30,793 bases of DNA, taken from IMG/VR virus record IMGVR_UViG_3300032050_000559, positions 1 through 30,793 of that record. One strand, written 5' to 3'. Shown here piece after piece: positions 15,547 to 22,901 of the stretch. This DNA comes from a virus. Numbering within the stretch: position 1 is the stretch's first letter; every line of letters starts with the position of its first letter. The position numbers and the translations under genes are program-made. Below the pieces are notes generated by a model. That model was not told where the DNA came from, ran no database searches, and saw only the letters and a program-made list of their open reading frames with translations.

Positions 15547-15840
15547 TCAGCGGTCGAGCCTGCGCTCTGCGAGAGACATCAGCCCTGTGAGGGCAGAGAA
15601 AGCCAGGAGCGACAGCCCCCATCTGACGAGAGGGGCATCAGGGGCGACGACGAGGAGCAGAGCAGGCCACGGCGCGATCCAGATCGAGAGGCACCAGTCG
15701 CAGGTAACGAGATACCCTGCTGTCGCTGATCGCGTCTCAATCCACGAGCGCAGAGGCTCGGTGATCCTGTCAGCAGTCATCAGTCGAGTCAGCCTGTATG
15801 TCGCGAGTGCGCCAATCAGCATCCACAGCGGGCTCATCAT
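15547..15840 (-). CDS. DUF1360-like membrane protein (97 aa)
   Basis: GGAGGAGAG lies just before ATG ATG at 15840, which overlaps the upstream stop. The product (MMSPLWMLIGALATYRLTRL, then DRITEPLRSWIETR and CDWCLSIWIAPWPALLLV) matches the DUF1360 pattern of an N-terminal ATYRLTRL helix, a TExLR loop and a CxxCxxxW motif before a second membrane helix. Two or three transmembrane segments are visible. The family is common in actinophages and Bacilli; its role is unknown. Confidence 0.75.
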   Translation of the reverse strand: MMSPLWMLIGALATYRLTRLMTADRITEPLRSWIETRSATAGYLVTCDWCLSIWIAPWPALLLVVAPDAPLVRWGLSLLAFSALTGLMSLAERRLDR

Positions 15841-16052
15841 CTCTCCTCCGTCCATCGTCGTGCGTTCCTAGCGTACACGAATCCGTACAGGAACGCAGAG
15901 GCGATGAAGCCTCCCTGCCCGGTCGTCAGCCCATAGGTCAGCCACAGGCCCTGCCCTGCGAGGCCGACATACCATGCCCACCACACTCTGCGCCCTGCGA
16001 GCAGGAGACCTGTCGCTCCCCAGGCAGTCAGGATCCACGACCACGCCTCCAT
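15837..16052 (-). CDS. Small membrane protein (71 aa)
   Basis: The ATG overlaps the terminase stop as TGATG. The product has about three hydrophobic segments (WSWILTAWGATGLLLAG, WWAWYVGLAGQGLWLTY and FIASAFLYGFVYA) and a basic C-terminus. Proteins with this 'GxRxWWxWxxGLxxQxLWxxY' layout are frequent in actinophages and are of unknown function. It could be a holin by its topology, but the lysin lies elsewhere. Confidence 0.7.
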   Translation of the reverse strand: MEAWSWILTAWGATGLLLAGRRVWWAWYVGLAGQGLWLTYGLTTGQGGFIASAFLYGFVYARNARRWTEER

Positions 16053-17452
16053 CAGATGCGCCTCGAGACTGCTGAGGCGACAGAGGCCCGCTGCACAGGT
16101 CGGGGAGGGAGCAGGCTGTTGATCGCATGCACGAGGGCATCCATGCGATCAGGAGAGCGAGACTCGCCCGGGACATAGGTCGTCATTTGCGCCTCGAGCA
16201 TCGGGAAGAATCCGGCGTGATGGACGAGCCTGCGCTCATACATGGCAGAGACAGGCTCTGCTCGTGCTCCCTTTGAGATGCGGGCTGTGATCTTGTCGAT
16301 CCTGAGCGTCGGATCAACTGCATGGATGGTCGCCCTTACCATGTCGCCTCCCTGATTGGACTCGACGACGATGCGCTCTGCTCGCCACTTCCGGGCGACG
16401 GAGGCGACGCGGGCTCCCCACTCCTCGGGCCTGCCTGCTGTGGAGGCATCCTCGAGGACGATCGCCCGGTCGATGCCTGCCTGCCCGTTCACAGGGGCCA
16501 TCGCGACGACGATCCCGCACTCAGCAGTCTCTCCTGGGGGATCGACGGCGACGATGGTGCGCCAGGGCCTGCGGTCGAGCGTCGCAGGGATGCCGTTGTC
16601 TGCCTGCCATCCGTTGATCGCTCGCAGAGGATGGGCAGGCTCGAGCCCTGCGAGCCTCGTGCGGTCGATCATCGCCTCTGTCCAGAGGGCCCCCTCGACA
16701 TCCTCGAGGAACTCGGCGTAGAGTTCCTGCCTCCCGAGGCGGGTGCCCTCATACCGGGAGAGGATGTCGTCGATGAATCCGCGGGCGAGGTTGGAGGCGT
16801 TGTCGTAGGTTGATCCTGTCGTCGTGATGGTATCTGGGCGGGCTGCGAGATCGCGGAGCCATCTCACAGGCTTGGGCGTGCCTGTAATCATCGTCCAGGG
16901 GGCATCGCCGAGGCGCAGGCCGAACAGGAGGTTGTCGAGCGAGGCCTGCCCGAGGGGCATCGAGGCAGGCTCGTCGATCCATGCCCATCCATGCTGAGGG
17001 CCTCGCAGACGCTCCGGCTCCTCAGCAGAGTAGGCATACGCCCTCGCCCCGTTGTGGAATGTCACGCGACGCTTGGAGGGCTCATACTCGGGCCTCTGAT
17101 CCGGGGGGAACACAGAGAGGAGACCGGACTCGCCCTCGATCATGACATCGCGGACATCGGAGGCTGTCGGAGCGACGAGCGCGATCCTCGAGACTGTCTC
17201 GATCATGGAGCGGGTCGCCTCGGCTCCTGCCCGGGTCTTGCCTGAGCCTCGCCCTGCTCGGAACAGCCAGATGCGGTACCGCGTGCCCATCTCCTCCGGG
17301 ATGCGCTGCACAGGTCGGCTCCAGAACTGCCAGTCGTAGAGCAGGCTCTCAGCCTCCTGCTCATCGAGGGAGTCCAGGAGGGGCTCCCACTCGCCTCCCA
17401 GGGCGATGACCTGCTGAGGAGACATGGCCCTGAGATCAGGGGCCTGCGTCAC
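16052..17452 (-). CDS. terL: Terminase large subunit
   Basis: The 466-residue packaging motor cuts DNA and drives it into the prohead. The ATPase part has Walker A RAGRGSGKT (residues 65-73) and Walker B WAWIDE (156-161, with D160 and E161), then a TGTPKP coupling motif (190-195). The nuclease part shows VAVDPPGE (D304), VVESNQGGD (E364) and RMDAL (D438), the acidic residues expected of the RNase H-like fold. The start is GTG at 17452 in a GTGA overlap with the GP88-family gene. Length and motif order are normal and no intein or frameshift is seen. Confidence 0.95.
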   Translation of the reverse strand: MTQAPDLRAMSPQQVIALGGEWEPLLDSLDEQEAESLLYDWQFWSRPVQRIPEEMGTRYRIWLFRAGRGSGKTRAGAEATRSMIETVSRIALVAPTASDVRDVMIEGESGLLSVFPPDQRPEYEPSKRRVTFHNGARAYAYSAEEPERLRGPQHGWAWIDEPASMPLGQASLDNLLFGLRLGDAPWTMITGTPKPVRWLRDLAARPDTITTTGSTYDNASNLARGFIDDILSRYEGTRLGRQELYAEFLEDVEGALWTEAMIDRTRLAGLEPAHPLRAINGWQADNGIPATLDRRPWRTIVAVDPPGETAECGIVVAMAPVNGQAGIDRAIVLEDASTAGRPEEWGARVASVARKWRAERIVVESNQGGDMVRATIHAVDPTLRIDKITARISKGARAEPVSAMYERRLVHHAGFFPMLEAQMTTYVPGESRSPDRMDALVHAINSLLPPRPVQRASVASAVSRRI

Positions 17453-18228
17453 GATGAGCCTGCTCGTCTCCTGATCGCGACTGACCGCTCTGCTGTCAGG
17501 TCGGAGAATCTGCGCCCTGAGAGCCTCCTGCGAAACGCAGGGATGTTGTTGGCAGGGATGCCGATCAGCCGGGATGGGGCTGCGACTGCGAGCAGATCGG
17601 AGGCTGTCTGCGAGTAGAAGCCTGCCTTCTTGATCGCCTCCTCGTCAGGGAAAACATCCGCGAAGCGGTCAGCCTGCTCATCGATCAGGTGATCCTCCAG
17701 GCCCCCGGTCGAGAACAGATACCGGAAGTTGGGCACCTGATCGACTCGGGGCTCTGCCCGGAACAGGCTGATCTCTTTCGTGTAGGCATAGAACAGGACA
17801 TCAGGAGTCGCCTCCGCGATCCTCAGCCATGCCTGCAGATAGGGGGCAGAGAAGAAGTCGCCTGAGTCATGGATGCGCACCGCTGCGCCCCCAGTCTGAG
17901 CCCATGCCTGCATCCAGGGATCGCCCTGGATCGGCAGGTCTCGAGGCTCCCCGGTCGGGCGGAACCGTCGAGCCTGCAACTCTGCGATCAGGGCCTGCTC
18001 CCATCCCTCAGGATCGTCGAGGAACATCAGGAGGTTCCGAGTGTGCGACGCGAGGACAGCAGGGAAGCGGTAGGTGCCGTTCCGGGCGTAGCAGACCTGT
18101 GCGCAGGGCCCTGCATGAGGACAGGTCATGAATCGGCTCCCATCAGGGAGCGTGACATGCCATGCCGGGATCGAGAAGTTCCAGACGCGATCCCTCCTCA
18201 GTTCAGCGTTCTGCCTCAGGATCGTCAC
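17449..18228 (-). CDS. GP88-family protein (phage gene product 88-like)
   Basis: The 259-residue product has the pattern of the phage GP88 family: FSIPAWHVT, CPHAGPCAQVCYARNGTYR (C36, C42, C46), VRIHDSGDFFS near 117, AYLQAW-like helix, and FYAYTKE near 148. Three close cysteines with a following CYA motif suggest an iron-sulfur or metal site; the layout differs from the CX3CX2C of radical SAM enzymes. Its role is unknown. It sits between small and large terminase with GTGA overlaps at both ends, so it is made together with the packaging proteins, and it lies next to the PLP and oxygenase genes. A nucleoside- or DNA-modifying function is possible but unproven. Confidence 0.75.
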   Translation of the reverse strand: MTILRQNAELRRDRVWNFSIPAWHVTLPDGSRFMTCPHAGPCAQVCYARNGTYRFPAVLASHTRNLLMFLDDPEGWEQALIAELQARRFRPTGEPRDLPIQGDPWMQAWAQTGGAAVRIHDSGDFFSAPYLQAWLRIAEATPDVLFYAYTKEISLFRAEPRVDQVPNFRYLFSTGGLEDHLIDEQADRFADVFPDEEAIKKAGFYSQTASDLLAVAAPSRLIGIPANNIPAFRRRLSGRRFSDLTAERSVAIRRRAGSS

Positions 18229-18773
18229 AGGGCCTCTCGTCTCTCCTCGATGATCTCAGCATCCTCGATCGGGGCCCCGAGCCTCTCCAGGGCGACTCTC
18301 TGAGCAGTCTCGAACTTGGCCCGGAGAGCGTCCTTGCTCGAGACATCGACGCGGATGGGCCCTCCCTCGGCTCCTGTCACCTCGTAGGTCTCGTGCCTGC
18401 CCCACTTGCGAGGGTTGGTGCGCTCGAGATACCAGGCTGCAGCCTGCCATGTCCCCTCCTGCGCTGCCCTCTGGATGATGTGGATGTTCCTGAGGGATGC
18501 GTCTGCCCGGGCCTTTTCTACCGCCTCCATGAACTCTAGGCAGAGGGCCTCGCGGTCAGTCAGGGGCTCCCCTGCGTCGGATCGCTCTCTCGCCTGCCTG
18601 CCTGTCGCCATCCAGAGGTGGAGCGTCGATGGCCCAATCCCTGCTGTCGAGGCTGCGTCGTCGAGATACGCCCCGACTCCGACTGCGGTGACAATGGCCT
18701 CCTGCACCTCAGGCGTGAGGAGCGTGCGCCTCCCGATCGGGGCGCGAGGGCGAGGAGAGTCCTCTGCGGTCAT
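18225..18773 (-). CDS. Putative terminase small subunit
   Basis: The 182-residue product contains a helix-turn-helix (EVQEAIVTAVGVGAYLDDAA, then GIGPSTLHLWMATGRQA) and a central helical part with AAWYLERTNPRKWGRHE, a motif of phage small terminases and related DNA-binding proteins. It is two genes ahead of the large terminase and would recognise the packaging site. The start is ATG 18773, placed 7 nt after a TACACT -10 (predicted leaderless mRNA). An upstream in-frame start at 18854 would overlap the PLP gene and is rejected. The C-terminal 45 residues are acidic, as expected for the portion contacting the large subunit. Confidence 0.7.
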   Translation of the reverse strand: MTAEDSPRPRAPIGRRTLLTPEVQEAIVTAVGVGAYLDDAASTAGIGPSTLHLWMATGRQARERSDAGEPLTDREALCLEFMEAVEKARADASLRNIHIIQRAAQEGTWQAAAWYLERTNPRKWGRHETYEVTGAEGGPIRVDVSSKDALRAKFETAQRVALERLGAPIEDAEIIEERREAL

Positions 18774-18780
18774 GGGCAGG

Positions 18781-18786
18781 AGTGTA
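18781..18786 (-). promoter_or_regulatory. Leaderless -10 element for the terminase module
   Basis: TACACT on the minus strand is followed by 7 bases (CCTGCCC) and ATG 18773. The upstream bases contain GTCGG-N9-CCGAC, the half-sites of the operator motif in the opposite arrangement. The -35 region is weak. Expected start of transcription is at the initiation codon. Confidence 0.45.
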
Positions 18787-18793
18787 GTCGGCT

Positions 18794-19498
18794 CTAGGCA
18801 CCGACATTCCAGAACAGGGCCCCGGGGGATGCCTGCTCGCGGATGAACCGCCATGCCTTAGCGTCGTAGTTGGCTGAGGAGGGAAACGGAGGGAGAATCT
18901 CGGCCTGCTCTGAGAATGTCTCCGGGGCGAGATGGAGGCGGGCGAGGCCGACGCTCGGCTCGAATCCGATCCTGACTGCGTTCACAGTCGCGGAGGGCTT
19001 GGCCTGCTGCAGGCATCGGGAGAGGAGCCCTGAGCCTGCGACGCACCAGATCTCCTGGACATCGATGGGGGCGAGAGCCTCCGCGATCTCGGCTGTCAGC
19101 ATCCTCTCGAACTCGGGAGTCGAGAACCCCAGGGGGAAGAAGTATGAGCCTGTTTCCTGGCAGAACGCCCGGGCTCGGGCCTGCACGACATTGAGCCTGC
19201 CATGCCTGACCTGTCTGATCTCGCAGCCTGCCTCCTGCGCCCGGATCGTGTTGGGATGCAGCATCTTGCGCTCTGCGACGAAGTAGGTCGCGCCGAGGCC
19301 TGTCTCCTGGGCTGAGAACGCGAGGGCCAACTGGGCGTATCCCTCTGCAGGGCCTCCGAACACGAACCTGCGGTATCCCTGCTCTGCGAGCATCTCCATC
19401 AGGGGGGCGAGAATCCTCTGCTTCGATCCTCCGGGGATCAGGTCGTCTCTGACGACGCGGATGCCCTCATGCTCGGTGATCGTGACTGGGTATCTCAT
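18794..19498 (-). CDS. Fold-type II PLP-dependent enzyme-like protein (ACC deaminase-like)
   Basis: The 234-residue product looks like a compact member of the tryptophan synthase beta/ACC deaminase superfamily. DLIPGGSKQRIL supplies the likely Schiff-base lysine (K26), VFGGPAEGYAQLALAFSAQE corresponds to the substrate-carboxylate loop, and CVAGSGLLSRCLQQA to the phosphate-binding glycine loop. The C-terminus (SSANYDAKAWRFI, then ALFWNVG) is a conserved signature of phage members. At 234 residues it is shorter than cellular enzymes (about 330). It overlaps the oxygenase gene (ATGA) and precedes the small terminase. Substrate unknown; an amino acid or an amino-acid-modified base is possible. 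Confidence 0.7.
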   Translation of the reverse strand: MRYPVTITEHEGIRVVRDDLIPGGSKQRILAPLMEMLAEQGYRRFVFGGPAEGYAQLALAFSAQETGLGATYFVAERKMLHPNTIRAQEAGCEIRQVRHGRLNVVQARARAFCQETGSYFFPLGFSTPEFERMLTAEIAEALAPIDVQEIWCVAGSGLLSRCLQQAKPSATVNAVRIGFEPSVGLARLHLAPETFSEQAEILPPFPSSANYDAKAWRFIREQASPGALFWNVGA

Positions 19499-20643
19499 GG
19501 ATGGGCCTGCTCGATCCTCTCCGCGAGGGCCTGATCGACGATGCAGTCCACGACGAGATGGATGCGGTCGAATCCTGAGGGATTCTCAGCCATGTGGGGC
19601 TTCCTGACATCGAGATACCACCATGATCCGGGGGCCATGTGGAGAGTCGTCGGCTGATCATCGATGCTCCAGGTGGTGAACCGGACGCTCTCGTGCGTGA
19701 TCAGGGGGAGATGCAGGCGGGCGATCGCGCCCAGGCGAGTCCCTGCAGAGCGATCCGTGATGTCGGCATGCCGGGACAGTTCTCCTCCGGTTGTGAGGCG
19801 CATCAGGCGGGCTCGCTCGATTCCGCATCCGAGGGAGCCGAGGAGGGCCCTCGCTCCGGGGAGAGAGTCGAGGAGGGGAGTGTCTGCGATCTCCCAGGAC
19901 AGCCTCTCAGGATGCTCCTGCTGATACCGCCTGCTCATCTCAGCAGGCTTCTCGATGAACGCCGGGTCGCCTCCGAATGAGCGCAGGGCGACCGCGTGCC
20001 ATGACTGACGCTTGTTGTAGGAGGAGTAGTGATCAATCCAGAGGCTCTCGACGATGGAGGGCCATCCGGCTGCGAGGGCGAGATGCCCCTCATCAACAGG
20101 GATCGCGAGCGGAGCGATCCCGACGAAATCCCTGCGGGGCAGGGGCAGGGAGACAGTCGATGCGCCCCGGCTCCTGAGGGCGAGCACCTCTGAGGAGGCC
20201 CTGATGAGCGTCCCGCTCCTCTCCAGGCCGAGCAGGGCTGATGCCTCGATCTCCTCAGGATGATCTGCCCAGGATCGCCAGATGACAGGGGCTCCCTGAG
20301 CGAGGCTCTCGATCGCGGAGGAAATGCCGAGGGCTGTGCCTGCGACTCGCTCGATGGAGAGAGCCCCGGGGGGCATCTCGAGGGCGGGCTCGCCCCGGAA
20401 GTCTGAGACTGTCTGCCTGCTCCTGAGCCATCTGAACGCGACTGCTGCGTCGGGAGTCTCGAGGAGACGCTCCTCTGCGATCCATCCCGCGACGATGTTC
20501 TCCTTGATCTTGGAGAACGCCCCGAGGCATCGGGGGCCATCATGGGCCTGGAATCTGCGGGAAACTGCCCGGAGACGCTCGAGGGGGATGCCCCTCTGCC
20601 ATGACTTGCCGACTGCTGTCGGCTCCCCTATTGTCTCCTCCAT
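19495..20643 (-). CDS. Two-domain protein with C-terminal Asp/Asn hydroxylase-like 2-oxoglutarate oxygenase
   Basis: The 382-residue product has a C-terminal double-stranded beta-helix of the aspartyl/asparaginyl hydroxylase type: SRHADITDRSAG (H292, D294), RLHLPLITHESV, WWYLDVRKPH (H350) and DRIHLVVD (R360) give the Fe(II) HxD...H triad and the 2-oxoglutarate arginine. A preceding conserved part reads WIDHYSSYNKRQSWHAVALR. Residues 1 to about 150 (RLRAVSRRFQAHDGPRCLGAF, then TVSDFRGEP and IERVAGTALG) may be a GNAT-like or substrate-binding domain; this is uncertain. The ATG at 20643 shares the CATG with the start of the plus-strand gene. The next gene, in ATGA overlap, is the PLP enzyme, so the two probably act in one pathway. 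Confidence 0.75.
   Translation of the reverse strand: MEETIGEPTAVGKSWQRGIPLERLRAVSRRFQAHDGPRCLGAFSKIKENIVAGWIAEERLLETPDAAVAFRWLRSRQTVSDFRGEPALEMPPGALSIERVAGTALGISSAIESLAQGAPVIWRSWADHPEEIEASALLGLERSGTLIRASSEVLALRSRGASTVSLPLPRRDFVGIAPLAIPVDEGHLALAAGWPSIVESLWIDHYSSYNKRQSWHAVALRSFGGDPAFIEKPAEMSRRYQQEHPERLSWEIADTPLLDSLPGARALLGSLGCGIERARLMRLTTGGELSRHADITDRSAGTRLGAIARLHLPLITHESVRFTTWSIDDQPTTLHMAPGSWWYLDVRKPHMAENPSGFDRIHLVVDCIVDQALAERIEQAHP
20606..20634 (+). promoter_or_regulatory. Plus-strand leaderless promoter with CCGAC-N4-GTCGG operator (site D)
   Basis: On the plus strand TTGCCG (20606-20611) is followed by 17 bases and TATTGT (20629-20634), then 7 bases (CTCCTCC) and the ATG at 20642. The inverted repeat GCCGAC-TGCT-GTCGGC spans 20608-20623. 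The 7-nt gap is the same as in the two minus-strand TACACT sites. It lies inside the 5' part of the oxygenase gene on the other strand. Confidence 0.6.
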
Positions 20644-20839
20644 GAGATCACCGTCCTCGGTCAGGTTCACAGCGTACTACAAGGTGCAGACATGGGAGGC
20701 TCGCAGCCTCGCATGGAAGGACATCCAGAGGGCGCATGAGAGCGAGGAGGAGGCTGTCGCCTCTGCTCCTGCAGGCGAGCGCGGAGTCGCATGGCGCATC
20801 ATGGAGATTACGCCTGCAGGTCGTCGCCCTCTGCCGTAG
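20642..20839 (+). CDS. Small protein on the plus strand (65 aa), only plus-strand gene
   Basis: The product reads VRFTAYYKVQTWEARSLAWKD, then HESEEEAVASAPAGERG and WRIMEITPAGRRPLP. This 'YKVQxWxxRSxxWKD...RIMEITPxGRxPL' layout resembles small phage proteins of unknown role with a beta hairpin, helix and strand. It fills the 164-base gap between the methyltransferase stop (20808) and the oxygenase start (20643), overlapping the former by 32 bases. The ATG follows a promoter with operator site D and has no leader; the bases CTCCTCC ahead are not a ribosome site. A transcript from here would oppose the minus-strand operon. Confidence 0.7.
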   Translation: MRSPSSVRFTAYYKVQTWEARSLAWKDIQRAHESEEEAVASAPAGERGVAWRIMEITPAGRRPLP

Positions 20840-22358
20840 CCTCCTCAGGCAGGAAAACCTCCACCTCTCCGCAGGCCTGCGATGCACGCTTGCCATCGCC
20901 CTTGACGAACACGAGAACATTCTGATGCGTTTTCCCGACCTTGCGCCCTGAGGAGAACATCCTGCCTGCCCTGACAGGCAGGGAGCCTGCAGGCGTGACG
21001 AGGATCGCCTCGTTGTAGTAGTGACATCCTGCGTCTGTGAACGCCCTGACTGTCTCCCCGATGAGGTTCCTGTAGTTGCCTTTGCGGTCACGAACCTCGC
21101 CGACGACGAAGCAGGCGAAGCGATCGTCTGCGAGATGGGCGACCGAGGCCCGGATGATCTCGCGGTAGGCCTCGAGGAAGTCCTCCCACTCCATGTTGGA
21201 GATGTCAGCAGGATGCTCTGAGTAAACCTCGAGATCAGCGTAGGGCGGGCAGGAGAACACGAGATCGATGGAGGGATGAGCGACTGTCGGCAGGATCTCG
21301 CGGGAGTCTCCTGCAAGCCACTCGACGCTGACCTGCTCTGCCCTCTCAGCCGACCTGATGGCCTGCCACTGCTGACGGTTGCTCTCGACCTGCTCGGGCC
21401 TGAGATCGATGCCGACATACGACCTGCCTGTCAGGCCTGCGACGACTCCCCTGACCGAGCCCCCGGCGAACGGGTCGAGGACGGTGCCTCCCAGGGGGGA
21501 GAACCACCTGTAGACGAGTTCGCACAGGACAGGATCAAAGATGGATGTCCCTCCCCGAGAGAGCGTGGCTGCGCCCTCAGGGATGACGAGATGATCGCGC
21601 TCAAACTCCTCGTTGGACAGTTTCCTGCCTGTCTGCGCCTCTGCCTGATTCTTCTGCTCGTAGTAGGTCGGGATGCGCCCCGACAGGGAGGGGATGGTGA
21701 GGGGCTGAGGCTTCTTGCCTGCATAGAAAGTGTCGAGGACGAACTCGCTCACGCCTGCGAGGTTGTCTGCACGCCCCTGCTCACTCTGGATGCCTGTCAT
21801 CAGCCACCTGCGCTTCCTCTCTCGCCAGGGGCCTGAGCGTGCGTCAAGCACCGAGAACGGCGGGAAGATGAAGCGGTCTGCGAGCGTCGGCTTCTGCTCG
21901 ACTGCGATCTCCCGGGTCTCGACGATGGGATCGGACGAGGGCTGAGGGGCAGGAGGGACGAGGGAGGAGATGTCCCCGATCGCGACAGGCTGATACCCGG
22001 TCGCCTCGTAGAGAGCAGGATCGATGGATACCTCCTGCAGCAGGTCGCGAAGAGCGTCGTAGTCGTATGATCCCAACTGACCTGTGCGATTGTCTGCCAG
22101 GGCGTAGGCCTTGGCTGTCCGGTCGTCATCCTCGACATACACGACAGCGATCTCTGCCCATCCGAGGAGGCGAGCAGCCTCAAGTTGATGATTGCCTGCG
22201 ATGACGGTGCCATCCCTCAGGGCGACGATGGGCTTCCTCTGCCCGAACTGCTCGTAGGAGCGCATCACAGCCCGGACATCGCCTCTCCGCGGATTGCCAT
22301 CGAGGGAGTGCAGGCTAGAGATGGGGCGGGCGAGCGGTTTGAGATCGTCTGCGATCAT
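20808..22358 (-). CDS. ParB-like domain fused to DNA methyltransferase
   Basis: The 516-residue product begins after AGGAGGACTCC at ATG 22358; earlier in-frame starts lack such a site. Residues 8-95 form a ParB/sulfiredoxin-like domain (NPRRGDVRAVMRSYEQFGQ, then DGTVIAGNHQLEAARLLG). Residues about 265-510 form an amino-methyltransferase with DPFAGGSVRGVVAG (295-308, SAM-binding motif I), VGIDLRPEQVESN and SCPPYAD (369-375, motif IV), the latter typical of N4-cytosine or N6-adenine methylation. ParB-methyltransferase fusions are frequent in phages and serve restriction evasion or regulation. A 170-residue region between the domains may recognise the target. No partner restriction nuclease is seen. 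Confidence 0.85.
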   Translation of the reverse strand: MIADDLKPLARPISSLHSLDGNPRRGDVRAVMRSYEQFGQRKPIVALRDGTVIAGNHQLEAARLLGWAEIAVVYVEDDDRTAKAYALADNRTGQLGSYDYDALRDLLQEVSIDPALYEATGYQPVAIGDISSLVPPAPQPSSDPIVETREIAVEQKPTLADRFIFPPFSVLDARSGPWRERKRRWLMTGIQSEQGRADNLAGVSEFVLDTFYAGKKPQPLTIPSLSGRIPTYYEQKNQAEAQTGRKLSNEEFERDHLVIPEGAATLSRGGTSIFDPVLCELVYRWFSPLGGTVLDPFAGGSVRGVVAGLTGRSYVGIDLRPEQVESNRQQWQAIRSAERAEQVSVEWLAGDSREILPTVAHPSIDLVFSCPPYADLEVYSEHPADISNMEWEDFLEAYREIIRASVAHLADDRFACFVVGEVRDRKGNYRNLIGETVRAFTDAGCHYYNEAILVTPAGSLPVRAGRMFSSGRKVGKTHQNVLVFVKGDGKRASQACGEVEVFLPEEATAEGDDLQA

Positions 22359-22386
22359 GGAGTCCTCCTGGATGTCAGCAGGCAGT

Positions 22387-22584
22387 CTACGCCTGCTCTG
22401 CGCCCTCATCAGGATCCCAGACATGGGCGCAGGCCTGCATCCAGGCGAGGCCTGTCGAGATCGGGACTCGCATGAGGCCTCCTGTCGCGCGAGGCGTGCC
22501 TACGACCTGATGGACGATGGCTGTGAGGGGAGCACCGCAGTCAGGGCACTCATCTGACAGCAGATACGGCAGGGATCTGCTCAT
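22387..22584 (-). CDS. Small zinc-ribbon-like protein (65 aa)
   Basis: The ATG at 22584 overlaps the VRR-NUC gene stop (ATGA). The product (start MSRSLPYLLSDECPDCGAPL, then TGLAWMQACAHVWDPDE) has one CxxC near the start and a Cys/His pair near the end, a plausible split zinc site. Function is unknown. Confidence 0.6.
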   Translation of the reverse strand: MSRSLPYLLSDECPDCGAPLTAIVHQVVGTPRATGGLMRVPISTGLAWMQACAHVWDPDEGAEQA

Positions 22585-22892
22585 CTGAGGATCTCTGCGA
22601 TCGCCTGCAGATCAGAGGGCCTCCAGAGATACACCTCGACTCGGCCTGACTGCTCGAGGGCTGTCAGCCATGTCTGCTGATCCTCTGAGGCCCTGCCTCG
22701 CTCCGACTTGATCTCTGCGAGCACGACTCGATCTCCTCTGACTGCGATGTAGTCAGGGAATCCCCGCGTGCCTCTGAACGCTGTCGCCCATCCGCCGGAG
22801 GGCCTCCTCGCAGGCTCGTCGTGCTTCCACAGCCATCCTCTGAAGTCCAGGATCATCTCGACCTGTTTCGCGAAGTCCCTCTCGAGAGTCAC
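22581..22892 (-). CDS. VRR-NUC domain nuclease
   Basis: The 103-residue product starts at GTG 22892. It has the compact PD-(D/E)xK layout of VRR-NUC proteins: an N-terminal helix with a Glu (LERDFAKQVEMILDFRG), then GFPDYIAVRGDRVVLAEIKSE, where the Asp of PDYI and the Glu-x-Lys of EIK are the metal-binding triad, and a QTWLTALEQSGRVEVYLWRPSD helix-strand end typical of the family. Phage VRR-NUC proteins act on branched DNA (Holliday-junction-like) in recombination or packaging. Its length of about 100 residues is normal for the stand-alone form. Confidence 0.85.
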   Translation of the reverse strand: MTLERDFAKQVEMILDFRGWLWKHDEPARRPSGGWATAFRGTRGFPDYIAVRGDRVVLAEIKSERGRASEDQQTWLTALEQSGRVEVYLWRPSDLQAIAEILR

Positions 22893-22901
22893 GAGGAGAT
22901 G

